Below, piece by piece: positions 43,996 through 51,191 of a DNA stretch of 64,000 nt. The DNA is from Planctomycetota bacterium (GTDB lineage Bacteria > Planctomycetota > UBA1135). The DNA lies in contig JAPKBM010000006.1 in the NCBI GenBank assembly GCA_026421205.1, positions 1 to 64,000 on the forward strand, in the 5' to 3' direction. The position numbers and the translations under genes were made by a program. The stretch's first letter is position 1. Every line of letters begins with the position of its first letter. The notes beneath the pieces are model-generated. The model was not told where the DNA came from. It did no database searches and worked only from the letters and a program-made list of their open reading frames with translations.

Positions 43996-45916
43996 TCTTT
44001 TTCGAAGGGGAACCAGTGCGGTAAAGGAGGTACGCCAAACCCATGTAGGCAACCAAAGTGAAGGTGTCTGCCGATGCCGGGGAGTCCCACAGCGGCTTGT
44101 TGGAGATATTTCCCTCCCCAAACTTGCTGGAAGCCCAAATGGCCCCAATCCAAGTGAGGCCGAGTAGGGCTTCACCGGCAATCAAACCAGATGCCGTTAA
44201 GACTCCTTGTTCCGCATTCTTCTTGCCAAAACGTCGATTGGTGAAGAGACGTAATAGTCCACCTGAAAACACGGCGGCGGAAAGACTAAACGGAAGATAA
44301 AGCCCGACAGCAAACGGAAGACTGGGTGCGCCAAGAAGTTCCACCACCAAGGCGAGTGCGCCACCAATGATGAGGAGAACCCAAGGCAAGTCCTGATTGA
44401 AAATACCTTCTACAATAGTTTTCATGACGTTCGCTTGCGGTGCCAAAAAATCTGGATTGACGGCGGCCGGAACACCGGGGTCTGCACCAACAAGGTTTAA
44501 AACTGGGCCGGCTTCCGTCGGCAGAAGAATGATGAAGGGAATCATGACGGAAAGGGAGACGGCGGTGAAAACCGTGCCTAAGAGTTCCCCGATTTGTTGT
44601 TTTTTGGGCGTGGCGCCCAAAAGGTAGCCAGTTTTTAAATCTTGGGAAGTGTCGCCGGCCAGGCATGCGGCAATGCACACGACGGCGCCGACGGAAATAG
44701 CTTGCACCATGCCCACTTTTCCCCCAGCTCCAAATGCTAAAAAGAGGAGTGAGGTGCCAATCAACGTGGTGATCGTCATGCCCGAAACGGGATTAGAGGA
44801 TGCGCCAACTAGTCCAACGATTTGAGAAGAAACCGCAACAAAAATCCCCGAAAAGATGAGTACCGAGAGTGCACCCCAGAAGCTGCCCACAATGCCGAAG
44901 CTCCAAAGCGCTCCTGTGCATAGGATGCCCAAGGCTACGACGGGTTTCCAGGGAAGGTCCTGCTCTGTACGCTTGGGTTGCGCTTTTTTCGCCGATGCCT
45001 GCCCTGCCCGTGCCAAACTGCCTTGAAGGCTTGAAGCAAAGCGGAGGAGTGTTTTTGCCAGAGAAGCCAGCCCGCCGACGGTGACGGCGCCTGCACCAAT
45101 GAAGGCAATATAATTGCTGCGGAGTTCTCCGGCATTCATCGCGGAAATTACTTTGTCGGCTGGGGGGAGAAGGCCGGAAAGATTGTCACCGACAAACCAA
45201 AGAAGCGGTGCCAAGACAAGCCAGCCCAAAGCAGCACCGGCCATCATCATGGAGGCCACGCGAATACCCAAAATGTAACCTACGCCTAAGAGAGAGGGAA
45301 TGGCGTCAATGGCGAGGACGGTCCGGTAAGAGCCGAAGGCCAACGGCGCATGGAGCCCATCGCGGATGAGGCCAAAGATTTTGAAACTTGCGGCGTAAAC
45401 GGCTCCGAGGCCAAGACCCGCAAAGACTTTTTTTGCACTGTCGCCCCCGGATTCACCCGCTTTCAGAACTTCGGCACAGGCGGTGCCTTCGGGGTAAGGG
45501 AGATTGTCATGTTCTTGGACGATGAGAAACCGTCGGAGTGGAATCATGAAAAGGACTCCGAGGACTCCGCCTAGCAGGGTGGTCAAGAGAACAGTGCCCA
45601 AGGGGGGGGCTTCGCCCCAGAGGTAGAGGGCCGGAATGGTGAAAATCATGCCCGCGGCCAGCGATCCTCCGGTTGAACCCACGGTTTGTGCCATGTTGTT
45701 CTCCAGAATATGCCCACCCTTCAGGGCTCTCAGGATTGCCATGGAGACTACGGCCACGGGGATGGACGCCGAAACAGTCAGCCCCACTTTGAGGCCGACG
45801 TAGGCATTGGCCGCAGCAAAAAGGGCGCCAAGAAGAACACCAATGACCACGGAACGCACGGTGAGTTCGCGGGGGGATTCCTCGGGAGAGATGTGGGGGC
45901 GGAAACCGTCGGACAT
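43988..45916 (-). CDS. OPT-family oligopeptide transporter
   Basis: 642 residues with about 15 membrane helices. The N-terminal SPEESPRELTVRSVVIGVLLG, NAYVGLKVGLTVSASIP, the NNMAQTVGSTGGSLAAG segment, LPYPEGTACAEVLKAG and a central NPVSGMTI are typical of bacterial OPT transporters, which move peptides or metal-peptide complexes. It is first in an operon with the M28-like peptidase. TATCCT ends 7 nt before its ATG, and no Shine-Dalgarno sequence is visible. Confidence 0.93.
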   Translation of the reverse strand: MSDGFRPHISPEESPRELTVRSVVIGVLLGALFAAANAYVGLKVGLTVSASIPVAVVSMAILRALKGGHILENNMAQTVGSTGGSLAAGMIFTIPALYLWGEAPPLGTVLLTTLLGGVLGVLFMIPLRRFLIVQEHDNLPYPEGTACAEVLKAGESGGDSAKKVFAGLGLGAVYAASFKIFGLIRDGLHAPLAFGSYRTVLAIDAIPSLLGVGYILGIRVASMMMAGAALGWLVLAPLLWFVGDNLSGLLPPADKVISAMNAGELRSNYIAFIGAGAVTVGGLASLAKTLLRFASSLQGSLARAGQASAKKAQPKRTEQDLPWKPVVALGILCTGALWSFGIVGSFWGALSVLIFSGIFVAVSSQIVGLVGASSNPVSGMTITTLIGTSLLFLAFGAGGKVGMVQAISVGAVVCIAACLAGDTSQDLKTGYLLGATPKKQQIGELLGTVFTAVSLSVMIPFIILLPTEAGPVLNLVGADPGVPAAVNPDFLAPQANVMKTIVEGIFNQDLPWVLLIIGGALALVVELLGAPSLPFAVGLYLPFSLSAAVFSGGLLRLFTNRRFGKKNAEQGVLTASGLIAGEALLGLTWIGAIWASSKFGEGNISNKPLWDSPASADTFTLVAYMGLAYLLYRTGSPSKKNV

Positions 45917-45923
45917 GAGGAGC

Positions 45924-45929
45924 AGGATA
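45924..45929 (-). promoter_or_regulatory. Putative -10 element of the OPT operon (leaderless)
   Basis: TATCCT on the reverse strand ends 7 nt before the ATG at 45916. It faces a similar element of the divergent gene within a 29-bp gap. Confidence 0.4.
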
Positions 45930-45932
45930 CGG

Positions 45933-45938
45933 TATTCT
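45933..45938 (+). promoter_or_regulatory. Putative -10 element of the glycosyltransferase gene (leaderless)
   Basis: TATTCT ends 7 nt before GTG 45946, the mirror image in spacing of the OPT element 3 bp away. Confidence 0.4.
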
Positions 45939-45945
45939 TCTTTCC

Positions 45946-46647
45946 GTGAAACTGTCCGTCGTCATTCCCATTTACAACGAAGAGGAAACTCTTTTAGAAA
46001 TCCTGGAACGGGTGCGTGCTACGCCCTTTGAAAAAGAGATCATTCTTGTGGATGATTGTTCGCAGGACGGTACGCGCGCCATTTTGAAGGGTTTGGAGGC
46101 CGATGCAGATTTAAAAGTTTTGTATCACGCAAAAAACCAGGGGAAAGGTGCCGCTTTACGTACTGGTTTTGCTGAGGCTTCCGGTGATGTCATCCTGATT
46201 CAGGATGCTGACTTGGAATATGACCCTGGGGAGTATCCTTTACTGTTAGAGCCTATTGAAAAAGGCTTAGCCGACGTTGTTTATGGTTCTCGCTTTAAAG
46301 GCGCTCGAATGAATCGTGTGCACTTGTATTGGCACCAGATGGCGAATACTTTCTTGACGATGTTGTCTAATATGATGACCAATTTGAACTTGACCGACAT
46401 GGAGACGTGTTACAAGGTTTTTCGAAAAGAAGTTATTCAAGGGCTACAGTTGGAGAGTAACCGTTTTGGTTTTGAGCCAGAAATTACTGCCAAAGTTGCC
46501 CGCAAGCGATTAAAAGGAAAGAGAGTCCGTATTTACGAAGTGCCCATTAGTTACTACGGCCGAGATTACGCCGACGGCAAGAAGATCGGTTGGAGAGATG
46601 GCGTGGCTGCCATATGGCACATCATGCGCTATAACTTATTTAAGTAG
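45946..46647 (+). CDS. Family 2 glycosyltransferase, dolichyl-phosphate mannose synthase-like
   Basis: 233 residues from GTG 45946. The GT-A fold shows [42 protein letters not shown] and the metal site QDADLEYDP, with a C-terminal [18 protein letters not shown] that marks the DPM1-like branch. It probably transfers a sugar from a nucleotide sugar to a polyprenyl phosphate or glycolipid. No membrane helix is evident. Its end overlaps the convergent hydrolase gene by 19 bp. Confidence 0.92.
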   Translation: MKLSVVIPIYNEEETLLEILERVRATPFEKEIILVDDCSQDGTRAILKGLEADADLKVLYHAKNQGKGAALRTGFAEASGDVILIQDADLEYDPGEYPLLLEPIEKGLADVVYGSRFKGARMNRVHLYWHQMANTFLTMLSNMMTNLNLTDMETCYKVFRKEVIQGLQLESNRFGFEPEITAKVARKRLKGKRVRIYEVPISYYGRDYADGKKIGWRDGVAAIWHIMRYNLFK

Positions 46648-47432
46648 GCGGTTGCTTCTAGGCTGAGTGGCCCCAATGGCGGGGCAATATGTACGCACAC
46701 GTTCTGGTTGAGGACGGGTCGAATCGTTTGCAGGGCTTTTTCGGGCGTGTTATTTTCCTTGCTCAGGTGGGCTAAAACCAAAGTATGTAGGCTTGGGCCT
46801 GCAGCTTCCTGAAGGAGGTCGGCCGTTTGCTGATTGGACAAGTGGCCCTCCGGCCCTGAAACGCGGTCTTGCAAAATACGCGGGTAGGGTCCGTCTCGAA
46901 GCATAGTGAAATCGTGATTGGCTTCGAGAACGAGAAGGTTGAGGGAGTGAAGGTGGGGGCGGAGGACGTCGGCGGTTCCTAAATCCGTAAAGTACCCCGC
47001 ACGTGCGTTCTCCGTTTCAAAGAGAAATCCGAAGGTAAAGCCTGCGTCGTGAGGGAGTTGGATTGGAGTGATGGACAAAGGGCCGACGGAAAAAGGAACT
47101 TGGTCTTGGATGGAACGATGGTCAATCTTTCGCCGCTCTCGCTCTTTTTTTGAAAGGTAGCTTTTACTACCAAAAGATTCGTCATGGGCATAAAGCGGTA
47201 CCCGGGCGCGTGCTGCTACTGGGACGACATTTTTACTGTGGTCCGCATGGTGGTGGGTCATCAAAACGGCGTCAATTTGTGTGAGAGATTCGCCGCAACG
47301 TTCGGCTAGTAACCGGCCTGTACGCTGTGGAATACCGCAATCCAATACAACGCGAACTTTTTGATTTCCTTGCCCCGCTGTGACCAAAGTACAGTTTCCG
47401 CTAGAGCCACTTGCGAGGACATGAACATGCAT
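46629..47432 (-). CDS. Metallo-beta-lactamase-fold hydrolase (YycJ/WalJ-like)
   Basis: 267 residues. [12 protein letters not shown] near the N-terminus and the metal motif THHHADH, with later FTDLG and LEANHD and a final LAHLSKENN, match the YycJ/WalJ branch, suspected to be exonucleases that affect cell-wall and DNA-repair functions. The protein is soluble. TAGGCT lies 6 nt before the ATG, and no ribosome binding site is seen. Confidence 0.9.
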   Translation of the reverse strand: MHVHVLASGSSGNCTLVTAGQGNQKVRVVLDCGIPQRTGRLLAERCGESLTQIDAVLMTHHHADHSKNVVPVAARARVPLYAHDESFGSKSYLSKKERERRKIDHRSIQDQVPFSVGPLSITPIQLPHDAGFTFGFLFETENARAGYFTDLGTADVLRPHLHSLNLLVLEANHDFTMLRDGPYPRILQDRVSGPEGHLSNQQTADLLQEAAGPSLHTLVLAHLSKENNTPEKALQTIRPVLNQNVCVHIAPPLGPLSLEATAYLNKL

Positions 47433-47438
47433 TTGGAC

Positions 47439-47444
47439 AGCCTA
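47439..47444 (-). promoter_or_regulatory. Putative -10 element of the MBL-fold hydrolase gene (leaderless)
   Basis: TAGGCT on the reverse strand ends 6 nt before ATG 47432. It lies 3 bp from the extended -10 of the divergent CHAT gene. Confidence 0.35.
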
Positions 47445-47447
47445 GCG

Positions 47448-47456
47448 TGTTATACT
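47448..47456 (+). promoter_or_regulatory. Extended -10 promoter of the CHAT gene
   Basis: TGT-TATACT is a good extended -10 element. Transcription would start near 47463, inside the adjacent inverted repeat, giving a leader of about 25 nt. Confidence 0.5.
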
Positions 47457-47459
47457 GCT

Positions 47460-47480
47460 AAAGTCGCCTATTGCGACTTT
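47460..47480 (+). promoter_or_regulatory. Perfect inverted repeat at the CHAT transcription start
   Basis: AAAGTCGC and GCGACTTT are separated by CTATT, a perfect 8-bp inverted repeat directly after the -10 element and 6 nt before the ATG. It could be a repressor operator or a 5' hairpin limiting translation. Confidence 0.5.
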
Positions 47481-47486
47481 GTTCTC

Positions 47487-50400
47487 ATGCCGTTTTCCGT
47501 TTTCCACTTTTTCTTTGTTCTCGCTCTTCCCATGCAAGACGCAGGGGAAGTTGAAATTTTTGTGGACACGCCTCACATGGGGCAAGTTTCGGAGACTTCT
47601 CCGGTTCAGACGAAGGGGCTTCCTAAGGGCTACGATCAAGTTGCGCTCCCCCGCGCCGAAGGTTTTCTCTTTATCGTGCCTCAAGCGGGATCGTGGACCA
47701 TCCGCCTCCATTCTCACTATTTTGATTCCTACCTCTTGATTCAAAACGCGCAGGGGAATTTTTTAAGTACTTCATTCGGAGACGGCCTCTCGCGGGATGA
47801 TGACGGCTGGTATGGCTTTCACTCCCAAATACTTCTCTCAGATTTGGACGCAGGGCAACGGCTTTCTATTCGGGCTATTGCCCTTCACGGTAAAATAGGT
47901 GCCTTTACTTTACACATTGAAAAAGGTGCGCCAGAGCCCCTTCCTCAGCGATCGGCCGAAGCTTTGCGACTTAAAGACTTGCAGGAGGGCATTGACAGGC
48001 TAAGTGAAGCTGAGGGTAAGGAAAGTGCCTTTGTTGCTTTGGCACGCTATCGCCTAGGAGAGGCACTTTTTCAACATGGCCAAATGACAGAGGCGCGGTC
48101 CGAACTCAATCTTTCATTAGCTGCGCTAGAGCGAGAGGCTGGCCTTGGGTCTTTTGATGCTTCGCGGACGAGAAGCTTGTTGGCGGATGTATGTCTGCAG
48201 TTAGGCGACAATTCAGAAGCACGCAGATTATGGGAAGATAATCTCAAGCATGAAGGAGAGGACCCCTTTACTCTTATTCAGTTAGGTCGCTTGCACCTTG
48301 ATCAGAAGAATCTTTTGGATGCGGACGAGGTTTTAATGCGAGCAGCGCTTTGGATGGCCAATAACAAGTCTGAAAACATTGACTTGAGTCTTATGTTGAA
48401 TTTGGAATTGGGTCGTCTCAGCAAGGAACGTTATGCATGGGATGCGGCCCTTTTTTATTGGGAAACCGCATTAGGGTTAACCAAGCGTTCGATTGATTTT
48501 TCACCTTTTGCTGCTTTGGAATTGCGCCTTGCAATGGGCGAAGCATGTCAACACTTGGGCCAGCATGAGAAAGGTTACCCTCTATTGGAGGAGGCCGCAG
48601 TTTTGGCGAAGCAGTTGTTTGGAGAGAGGCATCCTAAGGTTGCTAAGGTCCTCGGGTTTTTAGGTGTCGCCGCGCAGGTTAAGGGGAACCCAGCCGCCGC
48701 CGTTGAATTCTTTCAAGAAGGTAAAGGGATTTTTCGAGATGCTGGAGTGCTTGAAACAAGTAAGGAGTATCTAGCAACGTTGCAGGATTTAGCCTCTGCA
48801 GAGCTTCAGACGGGCGCGTTGGACGAGGCCTTGAAGCATGCCTTGGAGACAGTTGCGGGCGGTGAAACTCGCCTTTGGTCTCTGTTTGCCGGTTTGAGTG
48901 AATATGAGCGACTTGCTTTTGCACGTTTCCATGCAGCAAAAATGGCTCTACTACTTTCCGTAGATGCAGAAGATGATCAGTCAGCTTTGATGCAATATGA
49001 AGCTCTCTTGCGCTGGAAGGGGCAAATCTCCCGTAGTCTTTCTGCAAGCCAACGGCATTTAACGCCAGAAGCTCGCGCAGTTTATGAACAAATGAAGGCC
49101 TTGGATGGTCAATTGTGGCAGGCTGTCCTTGGTGCTGAAGAAAATCCAATAGAGTCACAAAGAATTGCGGCTGAGTATGCTAGCTTGCAGCGAACATTTT
49201 TAAATTTGACTGGTACTGGTCGACCCGAAGTCCCGAGTTTTTCCGATGTGTCGCAATCATTGCCAACCAATACTGTGGCAGTTGACTTTTATGTCTACCC
49301 TAGATATCGGAAATCTTTTGACGATGGAAGTCCATGGGGCAATTCTGAATTAGTGGCTTGGATTTTCACAGCTGGTCAAGCTGTTCCGAATCGTGTTGAT
49401 TTGGGTCCTGTTGATGATTTGCAGAGTGAGGTTGAATCTTACTTGGATTATTTAGTGCCAACTCGTGGCGGACGTGCGTTGGGAGCTAAAAAGGATCGCC
49501 CAGGGACATTTCTGCGAAAAATTTTATGGGATCCACTGAAGCCTTATATTGGGGAGTCGTCGATGGTCTTTGTTTCGCCTGATTCTTTTCTTGCAACGCT
49601 TCCTTTAGAAACCTTGCCCGTGGGAGAGGAGGAGTTCCTTATAGAACAGCATGCCTTCGTTTATGCGCAAGATATGGTTTCTTTGGCTTTGCAGGAGGAG
49701 TTGGCAGAATCAAGAGAGGGAGCACTATTTGTGGTGGGTGGAGTTGCTTATGACGGTGAAGTGAAAGAGCAAGAGGAGGGCGCTCTAAGTCCCGAAGTTC
49801 AGGAGGCTCTGGAACAGCTAGAAAAGTTTAAAGAGATGGGTCTATTCACTGAAGAAGAGTTTGAGGCAAAAAAAGAAACACTGTTAGGGAAAAGTAATCT
49901 TACTCGAGGTGGTCGTCGCGGCGACGCAACGACGTTCACGAAAAAGTGGGACGAACTTTCTGCAACACTCGGTGAAGCTAAATCGATCCGAGGACTATTT
50001 AAAGATCAGCGTTGGTCTTCAAAGCCACTTTTGTTGACAGGAGAGCAGGCTTCTGAATCACGTGTGAAGGACGAGTTGCCTAATTATCGTTATATCCATT
50101 TAGCTACACATGGTTTTTTTGAGCCAGAGGAATTGCCAAACTTGGCTGCGCAGGTTTCTAAGAGTGATCCTCAGGCGATGGCCGCATTACGCGCACAGCG
50201 TCGTTTAGTCGGTCGTATGCCTGGACTTTTATCTGGGCTGGTTTTCGCGGGAGTTCGTTATGGTGAAACAGGTGATGAAGATGGATATCTCACTGCTGAG
50301 GAAGTGGCTAGCTTGGATTTGACACAGTGTGATTTAATGGTTCTTTCTGCATGTAACACGGCTACGGGAGCTCAGCGTGCGGGAGAAGGGATGATGGGGC

Positions 50401-50639
50401 TTCGTCGTTCTTTCCGACAAGCCGGGGCGCGGACAGTGCTGTCTTCTTTGTGGCCCGTGGACGATGAAGCTACTGCAGAGTTGATGAAATCTTTTTACCT
50501 TAAACTATGGGAAGGTGGTCAATCCAAAGTGGAGGCTTTGGCTGAGTCTCAGCGTGAAATGCTACGAAAGCTTCGTATTGAAGGTCGGCAGAGCCCTCGG
50601 CTGTGGGGCGCTTTTGTTCTTTCTGGTGATTGGCGTTAA
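47487..50639 (+). CDS. Secreted TPR-CHAT protein (caspase-like protease) with SHOCT-like insert
   Basis: 1050 residues from ATG 47487. A signal peptide (FSVFHFFFVLALPMQDAG) leads to a pre-peptidase-like beta domain (SWTIRLHSHYFDSYLLI), then TPR repeats at about 160-490. The C-terminal CHAT domain has the caspase-type dyad: H875 in HLATHG and C956 in LSACNT, followed by GEGMMGLRRSFRQAGA and SLWPVDDEAT. Between the first CHAT strand and the His, residues 773-801 (ALEQLEKFKEMGLFTEEEFE, then AKKETLLG) read as a SHOCT-like helical hairpin. TPR-CHAT proteins are common in Planctomycetota; targets are unknown. The second half looks more A+T rich than its surroundings. Confidence 0.88.
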   Translation: MPFSVFHFFFVLALPMQDAGEVEIFVDTPHMGQVSETSPVQTKGLPKGYDQVALPRAEGFLFIVPQAGSWTIRLHSHYFDSYLLIQNAQGNFLSTSFGDGLSRDDDGWYGFHSQILLSDLDAGQRLSIRAIALHGKIGAFTLHIEKGAPEPLPQRSAEALRLKDLQEGIDRLSEAEGKESAFVALARYRLGEALFQHGQMTEARSELNLSLAALEREAGLGSFDASRTRSLLADVCLQLGDNSEARRLWEDNLKHEGEDPFTLIQLGRLHLDQKNLLDADEVLMRAALWMANNKSENIDLSLMLNLELGRLSKERYAWDAALFYWETALGLTKRSIDFSPFAALELRLAMGEACQHLGQHEKGYPLLEEAAVLAKQLFGERHPKVAKVLGFLGVAAQVKGNPAAAVEFFQEGKGIFRDAGVLETSKEYLATLQDLASAELQTGALDEALKHALETVAGGETRLWSLFAGLSEYERLAFARFHAAKMALLLSVDAEDDQSALMQYEALLRWKGQISRSLSASQRHLTPEARAVYEQMKALDGQLWQAVLGAEENPIESQRIAAEYASLQRTFLNLTGTGRPEVPSFSDVSQSLPTNTVAVDFYVYPRYRKSFDDGSPWGNSELVAWIFTAGQAVPNRVDLGPVDDLQSEVESYLDYLVPTRGGRALGAKKDRPGTFLRKILWDPLKPYIGESSMVFVSPDSFLATLPLETLPVGEEEFLIEQHAFVYAQDMVSLALQEELAESREGALFVVGGVAYDGEVKEQEEGALSPEVQEALEQLEKFKEMGLFTEEEFEAKKETLLGKSNLTRGGRRGDATTFTKKWDELSATLGEAKSIRGLFKDQRWSSKPLLLTGEQASESRVKDELPNYRYIHLATHGFFEPEELPNLAAQVSKSDPQAMAALRAQRRLVGRMPGLLSGLVFAGVRYGETGDEDGYLTAEEVASLDLTQCDLMVLSACNTATGAQRAGEGMMGLRRSFRQAGARTVLSSLWPVDDEATAELMKSFYLKLWEGGQSKVEALAESQREMLRKLRIEGRQSPRLWGAFVLSGDWR

Positions 50640-50705
50640 GAGAATCCGAGTTGAGTTCGAAGAATAAGTGCTCCCCTTTTTTTCTTATTCTGGGTTAAGC
50701 TCTAT

Positions 50706-51130
50706 TTGCTTCTGATTGCCTCTTCGTTTCAACAGCAAGGAAATGATGGATTACTCTTGTTTCATCTCATGTCCTCGGATAATACTTTACTTATAGAGAA
50801 TGAGGGAGAAGTGGCGCACACTTGGCCAGGAGTGATGGAGCCAAGATTTTCTGTCCAACTTCAAGATAATCGTATGCTTTTACGAACACTGAATATTAGC
50901 CAAGATGGTATTGAGGGCTCTGGCGACCATGTTTAAAGAGTTTCTTTTGATGGCAGTGTCCTTTGGGACTATGATTGTCTGTCACAGATTATTTATCTCA
51001 TCATGATGCAGAGCCTCTTCCAAATTCAGTGGATTTTCATAATATCCCTTTTGTCAATTACCCTCCATCTTATTTACGCGAGAAAATACCTACGTTTAAA
51101 AGATTCGGCGCATCAGACGAGTGTTCTTGA
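50706..51130 (+). pseudogene. Decayed aryl-sulfate sulfotransferase-like gene
   Basis: The first frame (TTG 50706) reads LLLFHLMSSDNTLLIENEGE, then VAHTWPG and MLLRTLN, the opening of arylsulfotransferase-like propellers. A TAA at 50934 interrupts it, but the same frame continues RVSFDGSVLWDYDC, as expected. A frame change near 50980 then gives DYLSHHDAEPLPNS, the conserved HHDxEPLPNG motif, before a TGA ending at 51130. The remaining two thirds of the domain are missing. So the gene has a nonsense codon, a frameshift and a truncation. The stop is TAA, so selenocysteine readthrough cannot rescue it. This fills the only gap over 300 bp between intact genes. Confidence 0.65.
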
Positions 51131-51146
51131 TTGCAGGGACGTGATA

Positions 51147-51180
51147 AGAAGGAGTGCCTTCTTTTTCTGTCACTCCTTCT
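51147..51180. terminator. Hairpin between the pseudogene and the Kelch gene end
   Basis: AGAAGGAGTG and CACTCCTTCT form a perfect 10-bp stem with a 14-nt loop. A T-rich stretch follows a few bases later on the + strand. It is a plausible terminator in this convergent region. Confidence 0.45.
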
Positions 51181-51191
51181 AATCGTATTTT

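Noticed and set aside
50706-50936. 76-codon frame as an intact small gene
   Set aside because: Family-like sequence continues past its stop and in another frame, so it is better explained as the first part of a pseudogene.
50934-50936. Selenocysteine readthrough as an explanation for the interrupted sulfotransferase-like frame, given selB in the window
   Set aside because: The stop is TAA, not TGA, and a separate frameshift follows.
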